Below, one piece after another: positions 28,538 through 37,716 of a DNA stretch of 64,000 nt; position 1 is the stretch's first letter; every line of letters begins with the position of its first letter. A program made the translations under genes and the position numbers. Below the pieces are notes generated by a model. The model ran no database searches, was not told where the DNA came from, and saw only the letters and a list, made by a program, of their open reading frames with translations. Source of the stretch: Bacteroidota bacterium (GTDB lineage Bacteria > Bacteroidota > Bacteroidia > UBA7662 > CANHCV01); assembly GCA_947501265.1 (NCBI GenBank), contig CANMVY010000001.1:62001-126000 (forward strand), read 5' to 3'.

Positions 28538-28610
28538 GGTGATGTAGCTCAGTCGGTAGAGCAAAGGACTGAAAATCCTTGTGTCGGCGGTTCGATTCCG
28601 TCCATCACCA
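28538..28610 (+). tRNA. tRNA-Phe (GAA)
   Basis: A 73-nt cloverleaf. The acceptor stem GGTGATG pairs with CATCACC, the D-arm has GCTC/GAGC, and the anticodon stem AAGGA/TCCTT encloses CTGAAAA with anticodon GAA. The T-arm is GGCGG-TTCGATT-CCGTC and the discriminator base is A. The 3' CCA is not encoded (ACG follows), so it must be added by nucleotidyltransferase. It is flanked by its own promoter and terminator. Confidence 0.96.
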
Positions 28611-28612
28611 CG

Positions 28613-28640
28613 AAAAAATCCCGCTTCGGCGGGATTTTTT
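28613..28640 (+). terminator. Intrinsic terminator after tRNA-Phe (bidirectional)
   Basis: A perfect 12-bp inverted repeat, AAAAAATCCCGC and GCGGGATTTTTT, with a TTCG tetraloop. The U-tract on both strands lets it end both the tRNA transcript and the convergent nitroreductase transcript, whose stop is at 28643. Confidence 0.92.
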
Positions 28641-28642
28641 GT

Positions 28643-29365
28643 TTAACGCTGAAATATTACTTCCTCTAAAGGAATCCTAAAACGTTCTCCATATACTCCT
28701 TCGGGTAAACGTTTCCCGCAGGAAATGATCATGTTCACTTCGGCTTTGCAGGGCAAATTCAAGATTTTATTCATCCGTTTCGAATCGAAACCTTCCATGG
28801 GGCAAGTGTCGTGTCCTTCGGCTACCATGGAAAGCATGAAGGTTTGGGCTGCGAGGGCAGCACTTTTGTGAACCACTACGCGAATATCGGCTCCGGTAAC
28901 TTCGCGAACGATGGGATTGGAAATCCCTTTAAGGGTAACGTAAATTTTTTTGAAAAGTCCTCGAATCCCAAGCCCATCGTTGTTGTAGAGCAAAGGCATG
29001 ATCTTTTGGTAATATTGCAAGCGCGACATTCCGGTAAAGTTCTTTTTGTTGGATTTTACGTCGTTTTGCACGTGTTGAGCGTTGGCTTGTGCACGGGATT
29101 TCCATAGATCGGGGCGCACCACAATAACGACGAATTCTTGGGCTGTTTTGGCTGCGTTTTGGGAGAGGCAGGCCTCGGCCACTTGGGATTTGATTTCGGC
29201 GGAGGAGATGCGGTAAAACTCCCACAGCTGCATGTTGGAAGAATTAGGAGCGAGAACGGCCAACTCCAACGATTTGGTTACGGCGGCAGGGTCGTAATCG
29301 GTTGGATGGTAAACACGTACGCTGCGGCGGGTATGAACGATTTCCGAAAAGGATAAATTTGACAT
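28643..29365 (-). CDS. Nitroreductase family protein
   Basis: A 240-aa FMN-dependent oxidoreductase. The N-terminal FMN-phosphate motif is HTRRSVRVY (residues 11-19), followed by PNSSNMQLWEFY and, near the C-terminus, MVAEGHDTCPMEGF, which covers the isoalloxazine. The physiological substrate cannot be read from sequence; members reduce nitro compounds, quinones or flavins with NAD(P)H. It stands alone, converging on tRNA-Phe and divergent from the large T9SS protein gene. Confidence 0.88.
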   Translation of the reverse strand: MSNLSFSEIVHTRRSVRVYHPTDYDPAAVTKSLELAVLAPNSSNMQLWEFYRISSAEIKSQVAEACLSQNAAKTAQEFVVIVVRPDLWKSRAQANAQHVQNDVKSNKKNFTGMSRLQYYQKIMPLLYNNDGLGIRGLFKKIYVTLKGISNPIVREVTGADIRVVVHKSAALAAQTFMLSMVAEGHDTCPMEGFDSKRMNKILNLPCKAEVNMIISCGKRLPEGVYGERFRIPLEEVIFQR

Positions 29366-29492
29366 TATGATGGTTTTTTAAACTTTTTTAATTGTTAAAC
29401 AAAGATTACACGATCACATTTTCAAAATTGTAAGGCGGTAAATTAATGCAAATTTCACATTATCTTTTTTAGTAAAATGAACCTTTGGTATT

Positions 29493-29500
29493 TACCTTTG
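29493..29500 (+). promoter_or_regulatory. -7 promoter element for the T9SS cargo gene
   Basis: TACCTTTG is an exact TAnnTTTG match 26 nt before the ATG at 29527. It is the best match in the 161-bp divergent gap. Confidence 0.7.
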
Positions 29501-29526
29501 TTCCCAAATAAATTAAACTGAATTTT

Positions 29527-32500
29527 ATGAAGCAAAAGTACTCGTTATTGAGCAAGTTTTTGGGTTGCTTTTTCCTAATGATGTTAGGAGTCAACTCCAT
29601 GAACGCTCAAACCACAATTTTCAGTGAGAATTGTGGCACTCCAAGTTCAAACACCAAGGTAGGTATTTACACGGGATGGCAAAATCAAGGAGTGTTGGTA
29701 TTCGACTCCGGACAGGTTTTATCTTCAGATGTTAGATCAACCAGTGTTTCTTCTACTTATACTGGAGCATCTGGTGGTGGAAACGTTTTCTTCACCGGAA
29801 CTACAGGTTCTTATGGATTATCCATTGAAGGAATCAACGCCGCTACCTTTTCCAATATGGAACTCAGTTTTGGCTACAGAAAAGAATCTTCATCTGTACT
29901 TCCTTCATTTTCTGTTGATTATTGGAATGGCACTTCTTGGGTGACTGTAGCTAATACTGCTGCTGCTTTATTCAATCAAACTGCTACTTCTGCTACCGGT
30001 TGGTACTTAGCTAAAACCTTGTCTTTACCTGCGGGTTCTCAAATCAACGGTTTGAAAATTCGTTTCGTAAAATCAGGTACACAATCCATTCGTTTGGATG
30101 ACATCAAATTAACCGGTACATCTTCAGCTTCTATTTCCGTTTCTTCTGCAACTTTGGCATCAGCTTTAACTTCTACCTACGGAACGGCTTCATCTGATCA
30201 AACGGTAACGGTTACCGGTAGCGGATTAACCGCCAACGTTGTTGCCACTTCTTCCAATGCTAACGTTGAGGTTTCCTCCAACGGAACATCCTACGGAAGC
30301 ACCGCAACGTTTTCTCGTTCTTCGAATGCAGTGAACGGTACTTTGTACGTTCGTTTAGCTTCTTCAGCTGCAGTTGGTTCTTACAACAATGCAACGATCA
30401 CCTTAACTTCTGCAAATGCTACCAACAAAACGGTTTCAACCGCAGCGTCTGGAAACACCGTTTCAGCCAAAGCATTAAGCATTTCTGGGGTTTCGGCCGA
30501 CAACAAAGCATACGACAACACCAATGCTGCTACACTTTCCGGAACACCTTCATTGGTGGGTGTGGTAGGAAGCGATGTGGTTTCCGTTTCAGGAACACCC
30601 ACAGCTACGTTTGCTCAGTCTTTCATTGGTAACAGTGTAGCTGTTTCCGTTTCAGGTTATTCTTTATCTGGAACAAATGCGGGTAACTACACCCTCACTC
30701 AACCATCACTAACGGCGAACATCACGGCTAAAAACTTAACTATCACCGGTATTTCCATTGCCGACAAAAACGTAGACGGCAACACTACTGCCACCATCGT
30801 TGGAACTCCATCTTTGGTAGGTGTTATTTCTGGGGATGCCGTTAATCTTTCTGGAAGTCCGGTAGCTCAATTTACTTCTTCGGCGGTTGGAACCAACATT
30901 CCCGTAAACGTTTCGGGTTACCTGCTTTCCGGAGGTGCATCAGGAAATTATTCATTAACTCAACCTACCGGTTTAACGGCCAGCATCATCGATACGGCTA
31001 AGCAAAACCAAACCATCACGTTTGGCGCTCTTTCTGGAGTAACTTACGGAGATGCTGCATTCAATCTTTCTGCAACTTCCACATCTGGCTTGTCGGTTTC
31101 CTACAGCAGCAGCAACACTTCTGTTGCAACGATCGCTGGAAATACGGTAACCCTTGTTGGACCTGGAACCACCAGCATTACCGCTAATCAAGCTGGAAAC
31201 AGCACCTACAACGCAGCTAATCCTGTTGGACAAACCTTATCTGTAGCTGCTAAAACTCTTACCGTTTCTGGAGCAACTGCTCAAAACAAAATCTTCAATG
31301 GCAATTCAACGGCCACCATTTCTGGTGCGACCTTGAATGGCATCGTTGGATCGGATAACGTAACGGTTAGCGGAGGCGGAACTTTTGCTTCAGCTAACGT
31401 TGGAACCGGAATTTCGGTAACCCCTAGCTTGGTTTTGGGTGGAACCGATGCTGCAAAATACAGCTTAACTCAACCAACGGGATTATCAGCCGATATCACG
31501 AAAGCTTCACAAACCATTACTTTCCCAGCGATTGCTGCGAAGAACTCCACCGATGCGCCGTTCACGTTGTCGGCAACGTCGACTTCCGGACTTTCGGTAA
31601 GTTTCACATCGTTGGACACCAACATGTTGAAAATTAGCGGCACAACGGCTACGATTGCCAGCTTTGGCACCGTTACGATTGCCGCCACGCAATTGGGCAG
31701 CAACAATTACGATTCTGCTACCACCGTTTATCAAACCTTAACCATCAACCGAGTGGCCTCTACGATTGCAGCCTGGGAAGTTACAGGTTTAAGCACTTAC
31801 GGCCCATCTCCGTTTACACCTTCTACTTCAGATACCAATTTAGTTATTACTGGATTAACTCGTGGAAGTGGTTTCGGAACTTCAGGTACTGCAGCAAGTA
31901 ACGCTTGGGGAGGATCATGTACGGTTGTTGCTTCGAAAACTGCAGCCATAACTGGCAATTCTTTCTGGAGTACAACCGTATCACCGAAAGCAAATCGCAA
32001 AGTTTCATTTAACGGCATCGATACCATGTGGGTTCGCCGTCCGAACTCTGGACACAATGCAGGGCAATGGCAGTATCAAATCAACAACAATGGTTTTGTT
32101 GATTTCGGTCCTCAATTGGCCTTTGTAAAGGCGGGTTCAACGACACTTCGCGACACCATCGCCCCCATTTCCATGACTTCCATTGCAGCTCTTCAGAACA
32201 TTGAAGAAGGCACAACCGTAACATTCCGTTTGGTATTGTGGGGTGCAACTGCAACAAGTGGTACTACCTATATTGTTTCTAAAACTGGAAGTGATTTAAT
32301 TTTCAACGGTTTTGTTGAGCCCAACTTCAAGCCTACGTTGGTAGTTCCGAATGTAACTTTCTCGTCGTTTAATCAAAATACCTCTTCTCCAACGGCGAAT
32401 CAAACCTTTACCGTAAATGGTCAGTATTTAACGACTTCGGTTGGAATTAAAGCTCCAACTGGATTTGAAATTTCGGATAACGCATCAACCAACTTCTCTG

Positions 32501-34965
32501 ATTCGTTGACTTTAGCTGTGAATAGCGGTTTGGTGAGCAATGGTCCGGTTACGGTTTATGTTCGTTTGAATGGAGCAAATTTGGGAAGTTATGCTGGGAA
32601 CATCAACATTTCTTCTACAGGAGCAACTTCCAAAACGGTTTCTGTTAATGGCGTTCGCTCTGGTATTTTCTACTCGAAATCTACCGGTAATTTGCAAGAT
32701 CTCTCCACTTGGGGATTCAATACCGATGGAACAGGAACATCTCCGTTGAATTTTACCACTGGAGGCGCGACCTACGTATTAACCAATCGTTCTTCGGTTG
32801 TTTTGGATACTTTTATTATTATTTCTGGCACATCCAGCAAGATGATCATCGGCGATAGCATCAATGCTATCGAATTGAACATTACCAGCAATGGCGGATT
32901 GACTGGAAACGTAGATTTGAATGCCAATGCGAAGTTGGTCATGGAATCAAGCGTTCAACCCACCATTGGTACCCAAGGAAGCAATTCTACGTTGCAGTAT
33001 AAAAATATTTCTGCAACAGTAACAGCAGGTAATTATAAAAACTTAACCTTAACGGGAACTGGAACAAAAACATTTGCAGGTGGAAACATCAACATTGCCG
33101 GTGATTTGATTTTAGATAACGTGACCATCAATGGCGGTAATCCATCGTTTACCACCTTGAATGTTGCAGGAAACGTAACGTATTTAGGAACGGTAATTCC
33201 TCCTGTTACTGCCAATTCCATCACCTTGAATTTTACCGATACCTCGGGTGCTACCAAAACCATTTCTGCAGCTGGCAATGACGTTCGTTGGTTCCGCATT
33301 TCGGTTCCTGCAAACGCAACCGTTGATGTTCAAGACGCTACGAAAGTTTGGGTAGGAAACACCAGCGGTGGTGGATTGAACATTGCTAATAACGGAACCT
33401 TGAAATTGAATGCAGCCGATTTAGAATTGTTCCCGTCTACAGGAACAAGTGCGGCGTTTGTGTTCAACACCACTGGAAAATTAGCTACGACTGATTCAAC
33501 CGACGTTTACCTGGCACGCACAGGAAATGGAAATTTAGGGACGCTACGTTTTGATCCAACTTCCAATGAAATTGGCAATTTGACTTTGGATTTAACCGGT
33601 TCTACCAACAAATCCGTAACCTTAGGAAGCAATTTGACCATCAAAGGAAATATTCAATTGAACAATGGAACGCTTATCGTTGGAACCAATCAACTCACCG
33701 TTGCTGGCTCAAGCATCATCAATACCAATGGAAAAATCAGTGTAGATTCTGCCACCCTCGTTTTCGAAAACAGCGCCAATCTATTATTGAATAAATCCTA
33801 TTTTGCAGCGAACATCAACAACCTTCGCATGAATTCTACCGCCGATGTTGCTTTGACTTCGAACTTGACCGTTCAAGGTAACGTAACCTTTGATTTAGGA
33901 ATGATGACCACCGTAGATAGCCAATTAACCGTAATCGGAAATATTTCAGGTGGCTCTTCTTCCTCTTACTTCAAATCTACCGGTTTAGGAAAATTGAATA
34001 AATCCATCGCCAACGGAATCACGCAAAACTTCCCGATCGGAAACGGCGCCTACAATCCTGTTCAGGTTAAAAACAACACCGGTAGCGCCGACGAATTCTC
34101 TGTTCGCGTTTTGGACGAAGTGTACATCAACGGAACTTCCGGAACAGCTTCCATCAAAGATCGCGTGAAACGCACCTGGGACATTTCTAAAGCAACTGCC
34201 AATGGAGGTTCTGGAGTAGATTTCACTTTTGTTTGGAATGGCTCTTCGGAAGAATCAGGAACCGTTACTAATCCTATCTTGAACCATTACAACGGAACAA
34301 CTGGGAAATGGGAAATGCCAGCTGTTGCTGCAAGCAACTTCGTTAGCGGAACATCGGTAACGTTTAGTGGCTACACGGGTTCTTTCTCTCCATTCGGAAT
34401 CGGAAACGGCACCGGACTTCCTGTAACTTGGATGTCGGTAAAAGGGGTTAACGCAGATCAGAATGCCATCATTACTTGGGCTACCGCTTCGGAAGAAGGC
34501 AACCAATACTTCGATGTTCAACGATCTTTGGACGGAAAAACGTTTGAAAGCATCGGCAACGTAGATAGCAAAGGAAGTTTGGGTGGAAATTATTCCTACA
34601 CCGATCAAAATGCTTCCATTTTAGGATCAACGTTGTACTACCGCATCAAGCAAGTAGATTTCAACGGAGCATCAACGTATTCCGTTGTTGTTGCTGTAAC
34701 CTTTAACAAAGGTGGCGTAGTGATCGGATCGGTTTATCCTAATCCCGTTCAAGATGTTTTGAATGTTACGGTTTCAACTTCGAAATCTGAAATTGCCACC
34801 GTTTCCATTTTAGATGTAACGGGCAAATTGGTACAAAAAGAGACCAAATCTCTAGGAAAAGGAAGTTCAATCCTTCAGATTCCTACTGGCCAATTGCCTC
34901 AAGGAATTTACTTCTTGAATGTTATTTCCAATGGAATTTTAACAACGGAAAAATTCACCAAATAA
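29527..34965 (+). CDS. Large secreted repeat protein with T9SS C-terminal sorting domain (1812 aa)
   Basis: A signal peptide (residues 1-28, ending MNAQ) is followed by a beta-sandwich-like domain (29-197, ENCGTPSS to DDIKLTG). An Ig-like unit spans 202-312. YDG-type repeats follow at about 315-402, 403-490 and 576-658, each with DNKAYDN-like starts and a LTQP-x-LT/S-A-I end. Two MBG/Ig-like units (about 493-575 and 660-742) lie between and after them. After an unassigned region (about 744-945), another Ig-like unit and a long, Asn/Gly/Thr-rich, probably beta-helical region lead to the tail. Residues about 1640-1812 hold a fibronectin-like TWATASEEGNQYFDVQRS segment and a type A sorting domain (VYPNPVQDVLNV, GIYFLNV, EKFTK). 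It is predicted to be exported by T9SS and attached to the cell surface as an adhesin or structural protein. It is Ser/Thr-rich with almost no cysteine after the N-terminus. Confidence 0.9.
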   Translation: MKQKYSLLSKFLGCFFLMMLGVNSMNAQTTIFSENCGTPSSNTKVGIYTGWQNQGVLVFDSGQVLSSDVRSTSVSSTYTGASGGGNVFFTGTTGSYGLSIEGINAATFSNMELSFGYRKESSSVLPSFSVDYWNGTSWVTVANTAAALFNQTATSATGWYLAKTLSLPAGSQINGLKIRFVKSGTQSIRLDDIKLTGTSSASISVSSATLASALTSTYGTASSDQTVTVTGSGLTANVVATSSNANVEVSSNGTSYGSTATFSRSSNAVNGTLYVRLASSAAVGSYNNATITLTSANATNKTVSTAASGNTVSAKALSISGVSADNKAYDNTNAATLSGTPSLVGVVGSDVVSVSGTPTATFAQSFIGNSVAVSVSGYSLSGTNAGNYTLTQPSLTANITAKNLTITGISIADKNVDGNTTATIVGTPSLVGVISGDAVNLSGSPVAQFTSSAVGTNIPVNVSGYLLSGGASGNYSLTQPTGLTASIIDTAKQNQTITFGALSGVTYGDAAFNLSATSTSGLSVSYSSSNTSVATIAGNTVTLVGPGTTSITANQAGNSTYNAANPVGQTLSVAAKTLTVSGATAQNKIFNGNSTATISGATLNGIVGSDNVTVSGGGTFASANVGTGISVTPSLVLGGTDAAKYSLTQPTGLSADITKASQTITFPAIAAKNSTDAPFTLSATSTSGLSVSFTSLDTNMLKISGTTATIASFGTVTIAATQLGSNNYDSATTVYQTLTINRVASTIAAWEVTGLSTYGPSPFTPSTSDTNLVITGLTRGSGFGTSGTAASNAWGGSCTVVASKTAAITGNSFWSTTVSPKANRKVSFNGIDTMWVRRPNSGHNAGQWQYQINNNGFVDFGPQLAFVKAGSTTLRDTIAPISMTSIAALQNIEEGTTVTFRLVLWGATATSGTTYIVSKTGSDLIFNGFVEPNFKPTLVVPNVTFSSFNQNTSSPTANQTFTVNGQYLTTSVGIKAPTGFEISDNASTNFSDSLTLAVNSGLVSNGPVTVYVRLNGANLGSYAGNINISSTGATSKTVSVNGVRSGIFYSKSTGNLQDLSTWGFNTDGTGTSPLNFTTGGATYVLTNRSSVVLDTFIIISGTSSKMIIGDSINAIELNITSNGGLTGNVDLNANAKLVMESSVQPTIGTQGSNSTLQYKNISATVTAGNYKNLTLTGTGTKTFAGGNINIAGDLILDNVTINGGNPSFTTLNVAGNVTYLGTVIPPVTANSITLNFTDTSGATKTISAAGNDVRWFRISVPANATVDVQDATKVWVGNTSGGGLNIANNGTLKLNAADLELFPSTGTSAAFVFNTTGKLATTDSTDVYLARTGNGNLGTLRFDPTSNEIGNLTLDLTGSTNKSVTLGSNLTIKGNIQLNNGTLIVGTNQLTVAGSSIINTNGKISVDSATLVFENSANLLLNKSYFAANINNLRMNSTADVALTSNLTVQGNVTFDLGMMTTVDSQLTVIGNISGGSSSSYFKSTGLGKLNKSIANGITQNFPIGNGAYNPVQVKNNTGSADEFSVRVLDEVYINGTSGTASIKDRVKRTWDISKATANGGSGVDFTFVWNGSSEESGTVTNPILNHYNGTTGKWEMPAVAASNFVSGTSVTFSGYTGSFSPFGIGNGTGLPVTWMSVKGVNADQNAIITWATASEEGNQYFDVQRSLDGKTFESIGNVDSKGSLGGNYSYTDQNASILGSTLYYRIKQVDFNGASTYSVVVAVTFNKGGVVIGSVYPNPVQDVLNVTVSTSKSEIATVSILDVTGKLVQKETKSLGKGSSILQIPTGQLPQGIYFLNVISNGILTTEKFTK

Positions 34966-34979
34966 GCATCATTGACTTG

Positions 34980-35011
34980 AAAAAAGGGGCTGAGAAATCA
35001 GCCCCTTTTTT
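34980..35011 (+). terminator. Intrinsic terminator after the T9SS cargo gene
   Basis: An 8-bp GC-rich stem GGGGCTGA/TCAGCCCC with a GAAA loop, flanked by A- and T-runs, starting 14 nt after the stop codon. Confidence 0.92.
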
Positions 35012-35036
35012 ATTGCAATTTTTCCCAAATGTCCAT

Positions 35037-35044
35037 TAAATTTG
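35037..35044 (+). promoter_or_regulatory. -7 promoter element for kup
   Basis: TAAATTTG is an exact TAnnTTTG match 18 nt before the ATG at 35063. It overlaps the in-frame TTG at 35042, which therefore cannot be the start. Confidence 0.7.
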
Positions 35045-35062
35045 CCTCACTATTTTAAGAAA

Positions 35063-37012
35063 ATGTCGCATCAAAATCACCATCGCCTTTCGGCCGCCGG
35101 TTTGTTGGTTACCCTTGGAATTATTTATGGCGACATCGGCACTTCGCCATTGTACGTGATGAAGGCCATCATGGGAAATACTCCCATGCAAGAATCCACC
35201 ATTTATGGAGCAATCTCTTGTGTTTTCTGGACGTTAACGCTCCAAACAACCCTGAAGTACATCATTTTAACCCTGAGAGCCGACAACAATGGGGAGGGAG
35301 GAATCTTCTCTCTTTACTCCTTGGTGAAGCGAAATAAAAAATGGTTGATTTACTTAGCGATGGTTGGCGGTGCTACCTTATTGGCCGATGGAATCATCAC
35401 CCCACCCATTTCGGTATCTTCAGCCATTGAAGGATTGCGGCAAGTAAATCCGGCCATTACCAATACGGAAACGATTTCCATCACCATTGCCATCATTTCG
35501 GTTATTTTCCTATTTCAACGGTTTGGAACGGCCGTTGTTGGAAAAAGTTTTGGCCCAGTGATGTTCATCTGGTTCTTGATGTTAGGCGCCTTGGGCGTTT
35601 ACCAACTTTCATTCAATGCCGAAATTCTGAAAGCCATCAATCCGGTTTATGCCTACCGTTTGCTCACCGAATCGCCCAACAGTTTTGTGATTTTAGGTGC
35701 AGTATTTTTATGCACCACCGGGGCAGAAGCCTTGTATTCCGATTTAGGCCACTGCGGAAAGAAGAACATTCAGATGAGTTGGGGATTTGTAAAATTGGCC
35801 TTGCTGCTGAATTACATGGGGCAGGGCGCTTACCTGTTGAACCATACCGGTGAAGTGTTAGCGACCAATCCTTTTTATTCGGTGATGCCGCATTGGTTCC
35901 TCATTTTTGGCGTAGGCATTGCCACGCTGGCGGCCATCATTGCCAGCCAAGCCCTCATTACGGGTTCTTACACCTTGGTTTCCGAGGCCATTCGACTCAA
36001 TTTATTCCCCAAGGTAAAAGTAAAATTCCCGTCGAACCTCAAGGGGCAGATCTACATTCCTTTGGTGAATAGCGCTTTGTATTTAGGATGTGTATTCATC
36101 ATTCTATATTTCCAAGAATCTTCGGCCATGGAAGGCGCCTATGGATTGGCCATTACGATTACAATGATCATGACCACCCTTTTATTGGCCATTTATTTGC
36201 GGATGGTTAAACGCTGGTCGTACGTTCTGGTAAGCTTATTCCTTGCAGTTTATGTTTTTGTTGAAGGAGGTTTTTTGATTGCAAATCTTTTCAAATTCAT
36301 GGAAGGCGGTTACATTACTTTAATCATTTCGGCCTTCTTATTTTTGTTGATGTTTGTGGTTTATGCCGCTCATAAAATCAAAACGGATTATGCCGATTTG
36401 GTTTCCATTTCAAAATACAGAAACGATTTGGTGGCCTTGAGCAATGACTTAACGCTTCCCAAATTTGCAACTCACCTGGTTTTCATGAGCAAAGCTTTGG
36501 GCGATGACACGGTTGAATCTAAAATCCTGCACTCCATTTTGGAAAAACGCCCCAAGCGAGCTGATTTTTATTGGTTCGTGAATATTGAGGTTACAGATGA
36601 GCCCTACACCTTGGAGTACAAGGTTTTCACGCATTACCCGAACGACGTTTATCGGGTAAAAATGCGACTCGGATTTCGGGTTCAACAACGGGTAAACAGT
36701 TACCTCCGTCAAATCATTTCCGACATGGTGAAAAACGAGGAAATTAAATTGGACGAGAATTACCACAGTTACACCAAAACCAAGCCTTATTTGGGCGACT
36801 TCCGCTTTGTTATTGTAGAAGAAGAATTGAGCTACGAAAACGATTTGCCCATCGGTCAACAATTTGTGATGAATACCTACATGATCATCAAAGGATTAAC
36901 GGCATCTCCTGAACGCTGGTTTGGATTGGATGAAAGTTTAATTACCGTTGAAAAAATTCCATTGGTGATCCGAAAATCTAAACCTTCGAGGCTAACCCGA
37001 ATTGAATCATAA
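35063..37012 (+). CDS. kup: Kup-family potassium uptake permease
   Basis: A 649-aa inner-membrane potassium/proton symporter. The first helix contains the family signature IYGDIGTSPLYV (about residues 19-30). About 12 hydrophobic helices follow up to about residue 440, including PVMFIWFLMLGALGVYQ and TTGAEALYSDLGHCGKKNI. The remaining ~210 residues form the soluble C-terminal domain (LVFMSKALGDD, FRFVIVEEELS). The start is moved to the ATG at 35063 (MSHQNHHRLSAAG) because the promoter covers the longer frame. It is a monocistronic gene by appearance. Confidence 0.94.
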   Translation: MSHQNHHRLSAAGLLVTLGIIYGDIGTSPLYVMKAIMGNTPMQESTIYGAISCVFWTLTLQTTLKYIILTLRADNNGEGGIFSLYSLVKRNKKWLIYLAMVGGATLLADGIITPPISVSSAIEGLRQVNPAITNTETISITIAIISVIFLFQRFGTAVVGKSFGPVMFIWFLMLGALGVYQLSFNAEILKAINPVYAYRLLTESPNSFVILGAVFLCTTGAEALYSDLGHCGKKNIQMSWGFVKLALLLNYMGQGAYLLNHTGEVLATNPFYSVMPHWFLIFGVGIATLAAIIASQALITGSYTLVSEAIRLNLFPKVKVKFPSNLKGQIYIPLVNSALYLGCVFIILYFQESSAMEGAYGLAITITMIMTTLLLAIYLRMVKRWSYVLVSLFLAVYVFVEGGFLIANLFKFMEGGYITLIISAFLFLLMFVVYAAHKIKTDYADLVSISKYRNDLVALSNDLTLPKFATHLVFMSKALGDDTVESKILHSILEKRPKRADFYWFVNIEVTDEPYTLEYKVFTHYPNDVYRVKMRLGFRVQQRVNSYLRQIISDMVKNEEIKLDENYHSYTKTKPYLGDFRFVIVEEELSYENDLPIGQQFVMNTYMIIKGLTASPERWFGLDESLITVEKIPLVIRKSKPSRLTRIES

Positions 37013-37414
37013 CGGTTCCCAACTTATAGCTGAAGACCTCCATCTATCGAATTAACTTCGAAAAAGATTTGGGGTAGAAATTCATTCATACTGAATTTCA
37101 GGAGGAAACGGATGGGAAAACGGCCTGCTTAAGGATCATCGCAACCCATTCAAAACACGAACAATTGTTCTGGTTTCATTCGGTAAAAGGAATCATTTTA
37201 ATGGATGCATTTGAAAAAACCTTCCTATTTAATGCATCAATGTCCAGTCTCAAATACTCGCAGGCTTCAGTGGCAAAAATTGAAGAGAATGCGTTTCCAA
37301 CCTTGAATTGCAGAAAAAGAATCCTGCACGATTTATCGGGAAAATGATCCATTTATCGAGATGAACATTGACTCAACAACAAGCTGTATATCGCTCAATC
37401 CAAATTCATGGCAT
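37013..37414. other. Non-coding stretch, possibly a decayed gene
   Basis: About 400 bp between kup and the terminator of the small histone-like gene hold no convincing gene. A plus-strand frame stays open from 37078 to 37347 after a TAG at 37075, but its only ATG (37201) would give 48 residues resembling nothing I know. A purine-rich AGGAGG lies at 37100-37105 upstream of a six-codon reading frame (ATG 37112). That is unusual in this phylum but probably chance. No hairpin or repeat of note was seen. Confidence 0.4.
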
Positions 37415-37445
37415 AAAAAAAGGCTGTTCTTTCGAACAGCCTTTT
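37415..37445 (-). terminator. Intrinsic terminator of the histone H1-like gene
   Basis: A 12-bp stem AAAAGGCTGTTC/GAACAGCCTTTT with a four-base loop. On the minus strand it is followed by a run of T. It lies about 18 nt after the stop of the 59-aa gene. Confidence 0.88.
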
Positions 37446-37462
37446 GACTTAATCGGTATAGA

Positions 37463-37642
37463 TTAATCTTTGTTCTTAATGTTTTGAACTTCAAGACGGA
37501 TTTCTTGAGACATGTTTTTAATGTCTTGCAATCCTTTACGAATACGAGTACCAGCAGCAGCGTTACCTTTGTCGTAGAACTTTTCGAAGTCCTTCTCAAG
37601 ACCCATAACAGCGTCTTTCAGAGCGTTAAATTTGTTAGTCAT
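37463..37642 (-). CDS. Histone H1-like small basic protein (59 aa)
   Basis: A short gene read as MTNKFNALKDAVMGLEKDFEKF and so on, ending LEVQNIKNKD. It matches the small Hc1/histone-H1-like family common in Bacteroidota, with the core FYDKGNAAAGTRIRKGLQDIK at about residues 22-42 (given in part). The family is presumed to bind DNA and compact the nucleoid, though the flavobacterial forms are little studied. It is mostly helical with alternating Lys and Glu. It has its own terminator and a weak promoter match, so it is probably a separately expressed, possibly abundant protein. Confidence 0.85.
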   Translation of the reverse strand: MTNKFNALKDAVMGLEKDFEKFYDKGNAAAGTRIRKGLQDIKNMSQEIRLEVQNIKNKD

Positions 37643-37668
37643 AGTTTATTGTTTAGTGTTTGTGATTG

Positions 37669-37675
37669 CAAAATA
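37669..37675 (-). promoter_or_regulatory. Possible -7 element for the histone H1-like gene
   Basis: Minus-strand TATTTTG is a TAnnTTTG-like element with one base missing, 26 nt upstream of the ATG at 37642. Confidence 0.35.
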
Positions 37676-37716
37676 GGAAATGTGTTTCAAAAAAAAAATA
37701 TTTTCTCAAAAAAAAA

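Noticed and set aside
29399-29407. TAATCTTTG-like element upstream of the nitroreductase gene
   Set aside because: The spacer between TA and TTTG is one base too long. Not called as a promoter.
30469-31500. Possible tandem DNA repeats in the T9SS cargo gene
   Set aside because: Repetition is at protein-domain level. The copies have diverged at DNA level, so no separate repeat element is called.
37100-37132. AGGAGG followed by a six-codon reading frame
   Set aside because: Genes in this window do not use Shine-Dalgarno sequences, and the frame is too short. It is probably a chance match.
37165-37347. 60-codon frame in the gap after kup
   Set aside because: Its first codon is TTG, the only ATG leaves 48 residues, and nothing is recognisable. 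It is kept only as a possible decayed gene.
37333-37599. 88-codon minus-strand frame across the histone-like gene
   Set aside because: It runs through the terminator and lies in a different frame from the recognisable 59-aa histone H1-like protein.
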